DNA from: an uncultured Eggerthellaceae bacterium
GTDB lineage: Bacteria; Actinomycetota; Coriobacteriia; Coriobacteriales; Eggerthellaceae
DNA: 64,000 bases
Reading direction: 5' to 3'
Assembly (NCBI GenBank): GCA_910588205.1
Contig: CAJUQK010000001.1
Span: forward strand, 124,001 to 188,000
The translations under genes were made by a program, and so were the position numbers. The notes under the pieces were generated by a model, which was not told the DNA's origin, did no database searches, and was given only the letters and a program-made list of their open reading frames with translations. This document shows positions 16,746 to 25,633 of this stretch, in pieces. Every line of letters starts with the position of its first letter. The first letter of the stretch is position 1.

Positions 16746-17398
16746 TGGCCAAGGCATTCTCTATATCAGGACAGCACTACCTCTTCGATGTGCAGACCTT
16801 CGCCCAGGTGGTCTTAGCGACAGGCGGAGACGGGTTCCACTACCAGCTCTTCGACCGCACTACCCAAGGGGTGATGGAGGACGTGGTCACAGGCCGATGC
16901 GATCTGGGAGTGCTGGTGAAGACCACTGAGAACACAGGAGAACTGGAAGCGGAGCTGGAGGCCTCAGGACTGGAGTTCCACTTTCTGAGCGAAAGCGCAC
17001 CCCGTATCGCCCTGCCCGCCAGCCACCCTATGGTGAATGCCGATGAGCTTACCTTGGAGGCCATGGCGGATTACCCCTATATCTACTTCTATCAGGGCGA
17101 AGATGCACCGGTGCACCTTCATGAGGAAGCCCTGGCAGCCATACCGCGATCCAAGACCATCGCTTGTACCGACCGGGCTAGCCTCTCTGAGTTGATCGTG
17201 GCATTGAACGGCTATACCGTGACCAGCGGCATCCTTGTGGGTATCTCAGACGGATCGCTCTTGAAGACGGTGCCGCTCAAGACTGATGTGAGACTGCAGC
17301 TAGGCTACATCACCCGCGCTGATGCTCAGCTGGATGCCATGGAGGCGCGTTTCGTGGAGAAGCTCTCCCAGAACCTCGAGCGCTACGCTCACCTCTAG
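16745..17398 (+). CDS. LysR-type effector-binding domain protein without a DNA-binding domain
   Basis: A protein of 217 residues that looks like the periplasmic-binding-protein-like effector domain of LysR regulators: an initial strand with SISGQHYLF, then DVVTGRCDLGVLVKTTE, IALPASHPMVNADELTLEAMADYPYI and a late segment with GYTVTSGILVGISDGSLLKTVPL. No helix-turn-helix precedes it: the ATG overlaps the stop of the ligase gene, and no regulator domain is encoded upstream in any frame. It may sense the substrate or product of the ligase, or bind another protein. A true small-molecule binding protein with a different job is also possible. Confidence 0.7.
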   Translation: MAKAFSISGQHYLFDVQTFAQVVLATGGDGFHYQLFDRTTQGVMEDVVTGRCDLGVLVKTTENTGELEAELEASGLEFHFLSESAPRIALPASHPMVNADELTLEAMADYPYIYFYQGEDAPVHLHEEALAAIPRSKTIACTDRASLSELIVALNGYTVTSGILVGISDGSLLKTVPLKTDVRLQLGYITRADAQLDAMEARFVEKLSQNLERYAHL

Positions 17399-17403
17399 GT
17401 TCT

Positions 17404-17423
17404 CAAGCGCTCTTTAGCGCTTG
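17404..17423. terminator. hairpin between convergent genes
   Basis: Perfect inverted repeat CAAGCGCT - CTTT - AGCGCTTG between the plus-strand LysR-like gene and the 3' end of leuA, which it overlaps by 10 bases. No clear U-tract on either side, so terminator function is tentative. Confidence 0.4.
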
Positions 17424-18934
17424 TCTGACAGCAGACGATTCAACGCGTTCAGATAGGCTTTTGTGGAGGACACGATGATGTCCCCATCGGCTCCACGGCC
17501 TGTGTATATATCCCCATTGGCTGCCTTCACGCGTACGGTCACCTCACCCAAGGCATCTATGCCTCGCGTGACCGATTGCACGGAATACTCCAATAGGTCA
17601 TTCTGGCAGCCAATGACCTGATCCACAGCCTTGTAGACCGCATCCACAGGACCCGTGCCCCAATCGCAGACGGTGATGGGGTCCCCTTCGGGACCACGCA
17701 CCGTAAGGGTTGCTGTGGGCTTCAGAGGGAAGCCGCAGCTGATCTGGATGCTCTCCAGGCTATAGAGCGCATCCGCCTCACGGCTCCGCTCGTTGACGAG
17801 GCTCTCCAGATCTTCGTCGTAGACTTCCTTCTTCTTATCTGCGAGGTTGAGGAATGCCTCGTAGATCTCATCCAGCTTCTGGGGCTCGAATTCGTAACCC
17901 AGCTCCTCCAGCCGGTGCTTGAGAGCCGCATGCCCCGACCGAGCCGTGAGCACGATCTGGCTGGAACCGGCCCCCACGTCGGCTGGGTCTATGATCTCAT
18001 AGGTGTCGCGCTTCTTGAGTACACCGTCTTGATGGATGCCGGAGGAATGGGCGAAGGCATTCGCACCGACGATGGATTTGTTCGCCTGAACATTCATGCC
18101 CGTGATAGAAGACACCAAACGAGATGCCTTCACGAATTCTCGGGTGTTCACCTCTGTATGAGCATCCAGCTCTTCCCCATGCATCTTGATGGCCATGACC
18201 ACTTCTTCCATAGCCGTATTGCCAGCCCGCTCCCCCAGACCGTTGATGGTGCATTCGATCTGACGAGCACCATTGGCAACACCAGCAAGGGCCAAAGCAG
18301 TAGCCATGCCTAGATCATTGTGACAGTGAACAGCGATGGTCACATCTTCGATGCCGCGTACGTTATCCACAAGGTATTTGATGCGACGACCGAACTCCTC
18401 TGGTAGCGAATAGCCCGTAGTATCAGGGATATTCACCACCGTAGCTCCGGCGTCCACGACAGCCTGGATGACGCGTACCAGAAAATCGTAATCGGACCGG
18501 CCGGCATCCTCAGCATAGAACTGCACATCATCCACGTAGCGCTTGGCGCATTGAACGCACTCCACCGCCCGCTTGACGCATTCGTCGGGGGTGATGCGCA
18601 GCTTATCGCGCAAATGGCTCTCCGACACGCCGATGCCCGTATGGATGCGCGGGCGCTTCGCGAATTTGAGCGCATCAGCGGCGCAGAGGATGTCCTTCTC
18701 AATGGCCCGAGTGAGTGCACAGACCACAGCGTCGTAGCCTACTAGTTGGGATATCTTGCGTACGCTCTCGAAGTCTCCCGGGCTGGAGATAGGAAAACCG
18801 GCTTCGATGACATCCACGTTCATGCGCAGAAGCTCACGGGTGATGACCAGCTTCTCTTCTGTATTCATAGACGCACCAGGAGATTGCTCCCCGTCGCGCA
18901 ACGTGGTGTCGAAGATATCGATCTTCCTTGTCAT
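17414..18934 (-). CDS. leuA: 2-isopropylmalate synthase
   Basis: A protein of about 506 residues that condenses acetyl-CoA with 2-oxoisovalerate, the first step of leucine synthesis. The TIM barrel starts with DTTLRDGEQSPGASMNTEEK, holds the metal ligands in AVHCHNDLGMATA and the GLGERAGNTAMEEV motif; after a linker comes the C-terminal regulatory domain (about residues 380-506) for leucine feedback. The ATG at 18934 follows AAAGGA. It is transcribed alone from its own promoter and faces a convergent gene. ilvBN lies 10 kb away in the same orientation. Homocitrate or citramalate synthase is less likely because of the full-length regulatory domain. Confidence 0.93.
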   Translation of the reverse strand: MTRKIDIFDTTLRDGEQSPGASMNTEEKLVITRELLRMNVDVIEAGFPISSPGDFESVRKISQLVGYDAVVCALTRAIEKDILCAADALKFAKRPRIHTGIGVSESHLRDKLRITPDECVKRAVECVQCAKRYVDDVQFYAEDAGRSDYDFLVRVIQAVVDAGATVVNIPDTTGYSLPEEFGRRIKYLVDNVRGIEDVTIAVHCHNDLGMATALALAGVANGARQIECTINGLGERAGNTAMEEVVMAIKMHGEELDAHTEVNTREFVKASRLVSSITGMNVQANKSIVGANAFAHSSGIHQDGVLKKRDTYEIIDPADVGAGSSQIVLTARSGHAALKHRLEELGYEFEPQKLDEIYEAFLNLADKKKEVYDEDLESLVNERSREADALYSLESIQISCGFPLKPTATLTVRGPEGDPITVCDWGTGPVDAVYKAVDQVIGCQNDLLEYSVQSVTRGIDALGEVTVRVKAANGDIYTGRGADGDIIVSSTKAYLNALNRLLSDKR

Positions 18935-18973
18935 CTTGGGTCCTTTCGTGAAGCTTTGAGATGATCGCTTCCC

Positions 18974-19002
18974 GTTATACGCCAAGGACAGCGCCCCTGC
19001 AA
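18974..19002 (-). promoter_or_regulatory. predicted sigma-70-type promoter of leuA
   Basis: TTGCAG and TATAAC with exactly 17 bases between them, read toward leuA and about 40 bases before its ATG. No T-box specifier loop or leader peptide is visible in the short leader. Confidence 0.65.
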
Positions 19003-19145
19003 GAGGAAAAGCTCAGATGAACGGCGTAGAGCCTACAAGGCCCCTTGGCATGACACGCGAAACGCGTCAGGGGACCGCGTGCAATATCTTCATTGCGGCA
19101 CCCGCCGGGTAGCCTGACGTACCGGGCTATCCCAGGTGCAACAGC

Positions 19146-19170
19146 GGGCGGATCTAGATCCGCCCCTACG
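19146..19170. repeat. short palindromic repeat, copy 1
   Basis: Perfect palindrome GGGCGGATC-TA-GATCCGCCC followed by CTACG. Same plan as seven other copies in this window: a stem that differs from copy to copy and a constant CTACG (or CGTAG on the other side) at one edge. Confidence 0.75.
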
Positions 19171-19218
19171 GATATCCTGCCATGTATGGTTCACCCAATG
19201 GAAACCAGACACACGATC

Positions 19219-19246
19219 CGTAGGGGTCGAGCGTGTTCGACTCGAC
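19219..19246. repeat. short palindromic repeat, copy 2
   Basis: CGTAGGG followed by GTCGAG and its complement CTCGAC around a loop of nine. Opposite orientation to copy 1, with the constant CGTAG on the left edge. Confidence 0.7.
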
Positions 19247-19279
19247 ATAATGATCACCATGTGTCATGTGAACGATTAT

Positions 19280-19304
19280 CGTAGGGGCCGAGCTGGCTCG
19301 GCCC
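19280..19304. repeat. short palindromic repeat, copy 3
   Basis: CGTAG followed by the 9 bp stem GGGCCGAGC / GCTCGGCCC with a 2-base centre. Same orientation as copy 2. Confidence 0.75.
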
Positions 19305-19464
19305 GACGTGACAACCCGAAGGACCCCGCATTCGTATTTCGGTTGCATCCCCACTCTCTCCGCTGCGCAAGCAGCGGCATACGATTGGGCGGCGAATATG
19401 ACCTGCGAGCAAGGCGGCCCCGTGCAGCTGGTTCTTAGTTGCTGCAGGTAGAGATGATAGAAAC

Positions 19465-21039
19465 TCAGATGGCCAGCTTCCAGAGGTTCTTGTAATCCAT
19501 GGCCCCCTCGAGCTCCTCCATCACCTCAGGCGTGATGTCCCCCTCGACGTTGATATAGACCAGAGCGCACTTCTCCTCCGGCTTGGTCCCTATCTGCATG
19601 GTGGTGATATTCACATCCGCTGCACCGAGGATGGAGCCGATGAGCCCGATGCGACCGGGAGAATCAACGTATTCGAAGATAAGTGAGAGCGAAGCCGGGG
19701 TGATGTCTATGCGATACCCGTTGAAGGAGATGACCCGAGGGAGGTTGTCCAAGCCATAGAGGGTGAATGAGATATCCATGTCATCTGCTTTGATGCGAAT
19801 GGCCGACTCATAGCCCTGGGCATCCTTGGAGGCCTCAGTGAGCACATCCATCCCATGCCTGCCGGCCATGGTCATGGCATTCTCCAAAGATACGGTGCCG
19901 ATGGACTTGTAGTCGAGGATGCCATCGATCACGCCCGCCACGATGGGCGCTGGATCAGAATCGGAGATATTGCCCTCGAGCCAGACGCTCACCTGCTTCG
20001 GAATGCCGATGAGGCTCTGGATCATGCGTCCCGCTACCCTTGCTGCAGGGATATACGGACGCACGCCCCCGATGATCTCCGGTGGGATGCTGGTGGGATT
20101 GATGGCCGTGGGCACGATGGAACCCTCCAGTGCCGCCCAGATGTATTCGGCTATCTCCGTACCCGCCCGCACCTGAGCCTCGTGAGTGACAGCGCTGATG
20201 TGCGGTGTGAGGATGGCGCTACTGAACTCATGCAAGGGGCTTTCCGTGCAAGGCTCCTCTTCGAAGACGTCGATGCCCACCGAAGCTATCTTCCCTGCCG
20301 CCACGAAATCCGCAAGGGATGCTATGTCGAAGATGCCGCCGCGGGCGGGATTCACCAAGATGACACCGTTCTTCATAGCGGCGAACTGCTCAGGACCGAA
20401 CATACCATAGGTATCTGGGGTGAGCGGCAGATGCACGGTGATGAAATCCGCTATGGGGAGGATGTCATCGATGGAATCCATGAGCGTGACATCCAGCTGG
20501 GCCGCACGGTCCGGTGAGCAGTACGGGTCATAGGCCACCAACTCCATGCCGAATGCGCGAGCACGTTCGGCAACAAGGCTGCCGATGCGACCAAGACCGA
20601 AGATGGCCAAAGTCTTGCCGAAGAGCTCCTGACCCATGAAGCGATGACGGGCCCAAGAACCAGCGTGCACCGAAGCATTTGCCTGGCAGACATTGCGCGC
20701 GCAGGCAAGCAAGAGGGCCATGGTGTGTTCTGCCGCAGAGATGATGTTCGAGGTAGGAGCGTTGCACACCACGATACCGCGCTCGTTGGCGGCTTCTATA
20801 TCAATGTTATCAACGGTGACACCTGCGCGACCGATGACCTTGAGGCGTTTCGTCTGGTCTAGCAGCTCCGGTGTGACACGGGTGGATGAGCGCACGATGA
20901 GACCATCGGCATCCGCCAAGGCCTCCTTAAGCTCAGCCTCACCCGCATCCAGCAACTCCACCACCTCATAGCCGCGAGAACGGAGGATGCTCAAGCCCTC
21001 ATCGGCGATCTTCTCCGTGACGAGGACCTTTGGTGCCAT
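19465..21039 (-). CDS. serA: D-3-phosphoglycerate dehydrogenase
   Basis: A protein of 524 residues, the long form of the enzyme that oxidises 3-phosphoglycerate in the first step of serine synthesis. The NAD-binding domain shows GLGRIGSLVAERARAFGM; catalytic residues are the Arg in NPARGGIFD, the Glu in FEEEPCTESP and the His in LTPHISAVTHEA. After the catalytic part come an intervening allosteric domain and a C-terminal ACT domain (about 450-524), the site of serine control in this type. The ATG lies one base after the serC stop with AAAGGAG upstream, so serC and serA form a translationally linked pair. Confidence 0.95.
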   Translation of the reverse strand: MAPKVLVTEKIADEGLSILRSRGYEVVELLDAGEAELKEALADADGLIVRSSTRVTPELLDQTKRLKVIGRAGVTVDNIDIEAANERGIVVCNAPTSNIISAAEHTMALLLACARNVCQANASVHAGSWARHRFMGQELFGKTLAIFGLGRIGSLVAERARAFGMELVAYDPYCSPDRAAQLDVTLMDSIDDILPIADFITVHLPLTPDTYGMFGPEQFAAMKNGVILVNPARGGIFDIASLADFVAAGKIASVGIDVFEEEPCTESPLHEFSSAILTPHISAVTHEAQVRAGTEIAEYIWAALEGSIVPTAINPTSIPPEIIGGVRPYIPAARVAGRMIQSLIGIPKQVSVWLEGNISDSDPAPIVAGVIDGILDYKSIGTVSLENAMTMAGRHGMDVLTEASKDAQGYESAIRIKADDMDISFTLYGLDNLPRVISFNGYRIDITPASLSLIFEYVDSPGRIGLIGSILGAADVNITTMQIGTKPEEKCALVYINVEGDITPEVMEELEGAMDYKNLWKLAI

Positions 21040-21040
21040 C

Positions 21041-22123
21041 TTAGGAGTTCTCCTTTTCGAACTGGGCCATGAAGCTCACCAAGGCCTCTACACCTGCCTT
21101 GGGCATGGCATTGTAGATGCTCGCGCGCATGCCACCCACGCTACGATGGCCTTTGATGGATTCGATGTTGTGGTTCTTGCATTCCGCGATGAACTTGTCA
21201 TCCAAATCAGCGTCTCCGGTGATGAAGGGGACGTTCATGAGAGAGCGGCAATCCTTGCGTGCGGTACCCTTGAAGAGCTTGGAGCTATCAAGGAAGTCAT
21301 AGAGCAGTGCTGCCTTTTCCTCATTCATCTGCTTCATGACCTCAAGGCCACCTAGGCCCTTGAGCCACTTGAACACCAGTCCGCAGATGTAGATGCCCCA
21401 GCAAGGCGGGGTATTGGAGAGGCTCTTCGCATCCACCTGAGTGAGATAGCGCATGATGGTGGGAGTTTGGGGGTTCACATCCTCCCGGACGAGGTCTTCT
21501 CGCACGATCACGATGACCACGCCTGCCGGTCCCACGTTCTTCTGCACGCCGCCGTAGATGAGGCCGTACTGGGAAACATCCATGGGCTCGGAGAGGAACA
21601 TGGAGGAGACATCGGATACGAGGGGGATGCTCCCAGTATCCGGCAACTTGGCGTAGCGCGTGCCGTAGATGGTCTCGTTCTGGCAGATGTAGACGTAATC
21701 GGCATCGGGGCTGAAGGTGAGGGTATCCACATCCGGTACGTAGGAGTAGTTCTCATCCTCAGAGGAGGCCACCACATTGGCTGTGCCGTAGAGCTTGGCT
21801 TCCTTCGCCGCTTTCTTGGACCAAGAGCCGGAGACGATGTAATCAGCCACTCCGTGCTGCATGAGATTCATGGGAATGGCAGCGAACTGCTGGGTAGCGC
21901 CGCCCTGGAGGAAGAGGACGTGATAGTCATCCGGAATGGCCATGAGGTCGCGGAGGTCCGCCTCAGCATCTTCGATGATCTGGGCGAAGGCGGCAGAACG
22001 ATGGCTCATCTCCATCACGGACATGCCGCATCCGTTGTAATCCAACATGCCCGCCTGGGCTTCGCGAAGGACCTCTTCCGGCAATACGGCGGGACCCGCC
22101 GAAAAGTTATAGACACGTGCCAT
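21041..22123 (-). CDS. serC: phosphoserine aminotransferase
   Basis: A protein of 360 residues that transaminates 3-phosphohydroxypyruvate, the second step of serine synthesis, and can also serve pyridoxal phosphate synthesis. It starts with the family signature ARVYNFSAGPAVLPEEVL; the PLP lysine is in GGVQKNVGPAG; SVGGMRASIYNAMP near the C-terminus contacts the substrate phosphate. The ATG at 22123 has AGGAG 10 bases upstream; the frame remains open for 19 further residues that do not resemble the family. It precedes serA by one base and is divergent from the radical SAM gene. Confidence 0.96.
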   Translation of the reverse strand: MARVYNFSAGPAVLPEEVLREAQAGMLDYNGCGMSVMEMSHRSAAFAQIIEDAEADLRDLMAIPDDYHVLFLQGGATQQFAAIPMNLMQHGVADYIVSGSWSKKAAKEAKLYGTANVVASSEDENYSYVPDVDTLTFSPDADYVYICQNETIYGTRYAKLPDTGSIPLVSDVSSMFLSEPMDVSQYGLIYGGVQKNVGPAGVVIVIVREDLVREDVNPQTPTIMRYLTQVDAKSLSNTPPCWGIYICGLVFKWLKGLGGLEVMKQMNEEKAALLYDFLDSSKLFKGTARKDCRSLMNVPFITGDADLDDKFIAECKNHNIESIKGHRSVGGMRASIYNAMPKAGVEALVSFMAQFEKENS

Positions 22124-22219
22124 CTGCTTACCGCTCCTTTGACCCGGGGTTTCAAGACATTTGCTATTGTATCGTTTCATCCGGTCCTATGACGTCCTTG
22201 AAGGAGTGCAATAGCCCGT

Positions 22220-23542
22220 ATGCTTGCTGAAAGGTTCCTCACTCGCCTGCTGAAGCCCATGATCCACCGTTCACTCTTATCCAGCCCGACGGATGAGACC
22301 TACCTTCCGGCCCCCCACCCCGGGGAGCGCTATATGCTCTATCTGCATGTGCCCTTCTGTGAGCGCCTCTGCCCCTATTGCAGCTTCAATCGCTATCCCT
22401 TCCGCGAGGATATCGCCCGCCCCTATTTCGAGAACCTCCGGCGTGAGATGCTGATGCTGAAGTCGTTGGGCTACGATTTCGAGAGCCTCTACTTCGGCGG
22501 GGGCACCCCCACCGTCATGATCGATGAGCTCTGCGAGACCATAGACCTGGCCCGAGAGACCTTCTCGGTAGAGGAAGTGGGGGTGGAGACGAACCCTAAT
22601 CACCTCATCCCCTCCTATCTGGAGAAGATGAGCGGGCGCATCCAACGGCTCTCCGTAGGAGTGCAGAGCTTCGACGATGGTCTGCTCAAGCAGATGGATC
22701 GCTACGAGAAATACGGCAGCGGCCAGGAGATCTTCGAGCGCATCGGCGAGGCGAATGGCTATTTCGATTCGCTCAATGTGGATATGATCTTCAACTTCCC
22801 CTCTCAGACCGAGGATATCCTCTTCGCCGATCTGGAGCGCATTGCTCAGTGCGGAGCTCGTCAGACCACGTTCTCCCCGCTCTACGTATCCAATGCCACC
22901 ATGAAGAAGATGACGTCCACCTTGGGACAGATGGATTACGGACGTGAGTGGGACTTCTATCGTATCCTTGACGGCGTGCTGGCCGGGGGCGACGAGCCGC
23001 TCTTTGGCCGGGAGACGGTCTGGACCTTCAACCGATTGGATGAGACCGGTCAGGTGGATGACGCCGTGCGCATCAACGAGTACCAGACCTCCTACAACGA
23101 ATACCCCGCTATCGGGTCGGGCTCCATCACGCACCTGGATGGTGCGCTCTACGTGAACGAATTCAGCATCCCGAAGTACAACTCCATGATCCAGAGCGGA
23201 CGGATGTCGGTCAAGGAGAAGACCGTCATGTCACGACGGGATCTCATGCGCTATCGGTTCCTCTTGGATCTCTATCGCTTGCGGCTCGACAAAGAGCGCT
23301 TCAAGCGAGAGTTCGGCATGAGCGTGGAGCGAGGGCTTCCCGTGGAGATGACGTTCCTTGCGGCGAATGGCGCGTTCTCGGTGAATGATGACCGTGAGGT
23401 CCTCCTGACCGAGCGAGGCCGCTATCTGGTACTGGTGATGTACCGTCAGTTCCTTTCCGGCATGAACAACCTGCGTGAACAGGCCCGCAAGCGCCTCACT
23501 GGCTACGAGCGCACCCTCCATTTCGGCGACGGCACCCAATAG
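22220..23542 (+). CDS. radical SAM protein of the HemN/HemW coproporphyrinogen oxidase-like family
   Basis: A protein of 440 residues. The [4Fe-4S] cluster and SAM site is YLHVPFCERLCPYCSFN with Cys47, Cys51 and Cys54; YFGGGTPT is the next family motif, followed by VETNP, RLSVGVQSFDDGLLKQM and NVDMIFNFPSQ. The C-terminal part, about residues 320-420, resembles the winged HemN C domain. The cysteine that follows the third cluster cysteine in genuine HemN (CxC) is phenylalanine here, as in HemW-type heme chaperones, so coproporphyrinogen oxidase activity is doubtful. A 30-residue N-terminal extension precedes the core. Exact role unknown; a haem-handling or methyltransferase-like role is possible. 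Confidence 0.83.
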   Translation: MLAERFLTRLLKPMIHRSLLSSPTDETYLPAPHPGERYMLYLHVPFCERLCPYCSFNRYPFREDIARPYFENLRREMLMLKSLGYDFESLYFGGGTPTVMIDELCETIDLARETFSVEEVGVETNPNHLIPSYLEKMSGRIQRLSVGVQSFDDGLLKQMDRYEKYGSGQEIFERIGEANGYFDSLNVDMIFNFPSQTEDILFADLERIAQCGARQTTFSPLYVSNATMKKMTSTLGQMDYGREWDFYRILDGVLAGGDEPLFGRETVWTFNRLDETGQVDDAVRINEYQTSYNEYPAIGSGSITHLDGALYVNEFSIPKYNSMIQSGRMSVKEKTVMSRRDLMRYRFLLDLYRLRLDKERFKREFGMSVERGLPVEMTFLAANGAFSVNDDREVLLTERGRYLVLVMYRQFLSGMNNLREQARKRLTGYERTLHFGDGTQ

Positions 23543-23589
23543 AGGATCCCGGGTGATCATCGTCGCTCCTGACAGGTGATCGCATGGGA

Positions 23590-23614
23590 GGGTCGAACGC
23601 GTTCGACCCCTACG
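23590..23614. repeat. short palindromic repeat, copy 4, between convergent genes
   Basis: A perfect 20-base palindrome, arms GGGTCGAACG and CGTTCGACCC, followed by CTACG. It sits in the 106 bases between the radical SAM gene and the histidine kinase gene, where it could also act as a two-way transcription stop, although no U-tract follows. Confidence 0.75.
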
Positions 23615-23648
23615 GAGGAGCTGCTTTATCCCTTCGCATGAGAGGCTC

Positions 23649-24950
23649 TTAAGCCCGGACAGGGAAGGTGAGAGAGAATGTGGTGAGGCCATCGGCGCTG
23701 TTCACAGAGATCCGTGCACCCATCTGATCCGCCAGCGCCTGTGCGATGGAGAGCCCCAACCCATGACCATCAGCCATAGCCCGTGCTTCGGGGCTACGAT
23801 AGAACCGGTCGAAGATATGAGCCTGCACCTCTGGATCCAAGACCTGTCCTGCATTCGTCACCTCCAGGACCGCCTCTTCGCTCCGCTGAGCGCTGAGACG
23901 AACGCTCACCCGACTTCCCGGCTCCACATACTTGCAGGCATTATCCACGAGCACGCTTGCGATGCGGGTCAAGCCCGCTCCATCTAGCCGCGATAGCACT
24001 CCTCCTTGGATATCCGACTCCAGGGAGAAGCCCCACTCCAATGCATGGGACTCGAAGCCGAGGGCGACACCTTCGATGATACGCGACGCATCCACCGGTT
24101 CCGCTGCCTGTGAGATGGGGTCACGCTTCCTATCGCTTTGAGACCGCTCGTCCAAGCTTGCCAAGGAGAGGAGGTCCTCTGCGAGATCAGCCATGCCATC
24201 AGCGGCGCCTTGAGTGCTCTGCAGCCAGTGGACCCGCTCCTCCCAAGGGGCCTCTGGCTCCTCCAAGAGGACTTCGGTATTGGCCTTGATGATGGAGAGC
24301 GGCGTCTTGAGCTCATGGGATGCATTGGCGATGAAGCTGCGCTGCTGATCCCAGGCAATACGGACGGGGCGCAAGGCCCAGCGGGAAAAGAGAATGCTGG
24401 CTACTAGGAAGACGAGGAGCGCGGCGGCGCCCACCCCCACGAAGATGATGATGAGGCTACGCTGCGACTCTGTCACCGTATCGAAGGCGAAGGCGACATA
24501 AGTGCGGCCGTCTACCGCTCGTTTCAGGAAGCTGAGCCCGAGGGATGAAATAGAACCGAAGCCCTCAGGGGCTGCCTCGCACGTTGCCCTCGCCTCCTCC
24601 AGACCCTCCGCATCCAGCAAGGCGCTGGAGCGCGAGGCCAAAACGAGCGAATCAGCTTCCAAGCGATAGACCGCAACGGGCTGATCCATCGGCTCGGCAG
24701 GAGGTTTTCCCAGCTCTGGAGGTTCGAACCACCCTGGACTGCCTTCAGGGACTCCCTTTTCCCTTCCTGCGGGCTCCGGAGCACTCTCTGCTTCCATGGT
24801 CCTATTGATGGCGAATTCCAACGAGCGGTGCAGGTGATCGGATCCTTCATGGCTGATCCAGGCCAGGATGCAGGCGAAAACGGCCAAAAGGATGATGGCC
24901 ACTACCGCCATGATCATGGCAATGAGCTTCGTTCGGAGCCGTTGCAGCAT
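23649..24950 (-). CDS. sensor histidine kinase
   Basis: A protein of 433 residues with two membrane segments (about 9-31 and 165-188) enclosing an extracytoplasmic domain of about 130 residues. The phosphorylated histidine is His212 in FIANASHELKTPLS; the N box is VDNACKYVEPGS and the G1 box DGHGLGLSIAQ. Only about 20 residues separate the second membrane helix from the dimerisation helix, so there is no ordinary HAMP domain. Start set at ATG 24950, behind AAGGCGGAGGG and 14 bases after the response regulator stop; pairing with that regulator is therefore almost certain. The stimulus is unknown. Confidence 0.92.
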   Translation of the reverse strand: MLQRLRTKLIAMIMAVVAIILLAVFACILAWISHEGSDHLHRSLEFAINRTMEAESAPEPAGREKGVPEGSPGWFEPPELGKPPAEPMDQPVAVYRLEADSLVLASRSSALLDAEGLEEARATCEAAPEGFGSISSLGLSFLKRAVDGRTYVAFAFDTVTESQRSLIIIFVGVGAAALLVFLVASILFSRWALRPVRIAWDQQRSFIANASHELKTPLSIIKANTEVLLEEPEAPWEERVHWLQSTQGAADGMADLAEDLLSLASLDERSQSDRKRDPISQAAEPVDASRIIEGVALGFESHALEWGFSLESDIQGGVLSRLDGAGLTRIASVLVDNACKYVEPGSRVSVRLSAQRSEEAVLEVTNAGQVLDPEVQAHIFDRFYRSPEARAMADGHGLGLSIAQALADQMGARISVNSADGLTTFSLTFPVRA

Positions 24951-24964
24951 CCCTCCGCCTTCCC

Positions 24965-25633
24965 TCAAGGAACGAGCCGATATCCTACCCCACGCTCTGT
25001 CTCGATCCGTACCTCGGAATGCAAGAAGCGTAGCTTCTTGCGCAGGAGGGACACATAGGCATCGATGCTGTGGTCCTCCACCAGCACCCCTGGTTCCCAA
25101 GCCCCTTCAGCGATCCGCTTCCGGGTGAGCACGCGACCGGGGTTCTGGAAGAACAAGCGCGCTATCAGGTATTCCTGGTCAGAGAGCTGAACGATCTCAC
25201 CTTCGCAGCTGAGGCTATAGGTTGCTCCATCCAGGAGCGTGCCCCCGCGATCGATTCGCTCTACAGGCGTTTCGCCTATCCGACGCGTGAGGGCCCGCAA
25301 GCGCGCCAGCAGCTCCTGAGGGGAGAACGGCTTCGTAACGTACTGGTCGGCTCCCCCGTCCAGGCCCTCTATCTTATCTGGCAGCGCCCCTAAGGCTGTC
25401 AGCATGAGCACGGGCGTGGGCACCTCAGAAGACCGGAGAGACCGCACCACCTCGAAACCGCTGAGACCAGGAAGCATGACATCCAAGACTATGGCATCGT
25501 AGAGGGAGCTGTTCCCGTAATGGAGCCCCGTAACCCCATCGAAGACAGCCTCTACCTCGTAGCCTTCCCGCTCAAGGATATGGACAAGGATATCAGACAG
25601 CTTCCGATCGTCTTCCACTACGAGGATCCGCAC
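24965..25633 (-). CDS. OmpR/PhoB family response regulator
   Basis: A protein of 222 residues: receiver domain with the acidic pocket VEDD, phosphoacceptor Asp51 in IVLDVMLPGLSG and the switch lysine in YVTKPFSPQELLARLRAL, followed by a winged-helix DNA-binding domain ending in the usual SLLRKKL and ERGVGYRLVP. The start is a GTG (25633) with AGGAG seven bases upstream, inside the 3' end of the lipoprotein gene (41-base overlap), so lipoprotein, regulator and kinase appear to be translated as one unit. Its targets are unknown; autoregulation of the cluster is plausible. Confidence 0.94.
   Translation of the reverse strand: MRILVVEDDRKLSDILVHILEREGYEVEAVFDGVTGLHYGNSSLYDAIVLDVMLPGLSGFEVVRSLRSSEVPTPVLMLTALGALPDKIEGLDGGADQYVTKPFSPQELLARLRALTRRIGETPVERIDRGGTLLDGATYSLSCEGEIVQLSDQEYLIARLFFQNPGRVLTRKRIAEGAWEPGVLVEDHSIDAYVSLLRKKLRFLHSEVRIETERGVGYRLVP

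Larger units (their letters stand above)
18935..19464. other. intergenic region between leuA and serA with promoter and palindromic repeats
   Basis: About 530 bases without a credible gene. The half next to leuA holds its promoter. The middle (19146-19304) carries three short palindromes of the repeat family also found near 23.6 kb and 59.3 kb. The part next to the 3' end of serA contains CGCTGCGCAAGCAGCG, a further small hairpin near 19362, that could terminate serA. Short reading frames here have no ribosome binding site and run through the palindromes. Confidence 0.7.

Noticed and set aside
19023..19440. Small reading frames in the leuA-serA gap as genes
   Set aside because: They run through palindromic repeats, have no ribosome binding site and overlap each other on both strands.
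22277..23134. A 285-codon minus-strand frame opposite the radical SAM gene
   Set aside because: The plus strand carries the cysteine motif and other family signatures; the minus frame shows none.
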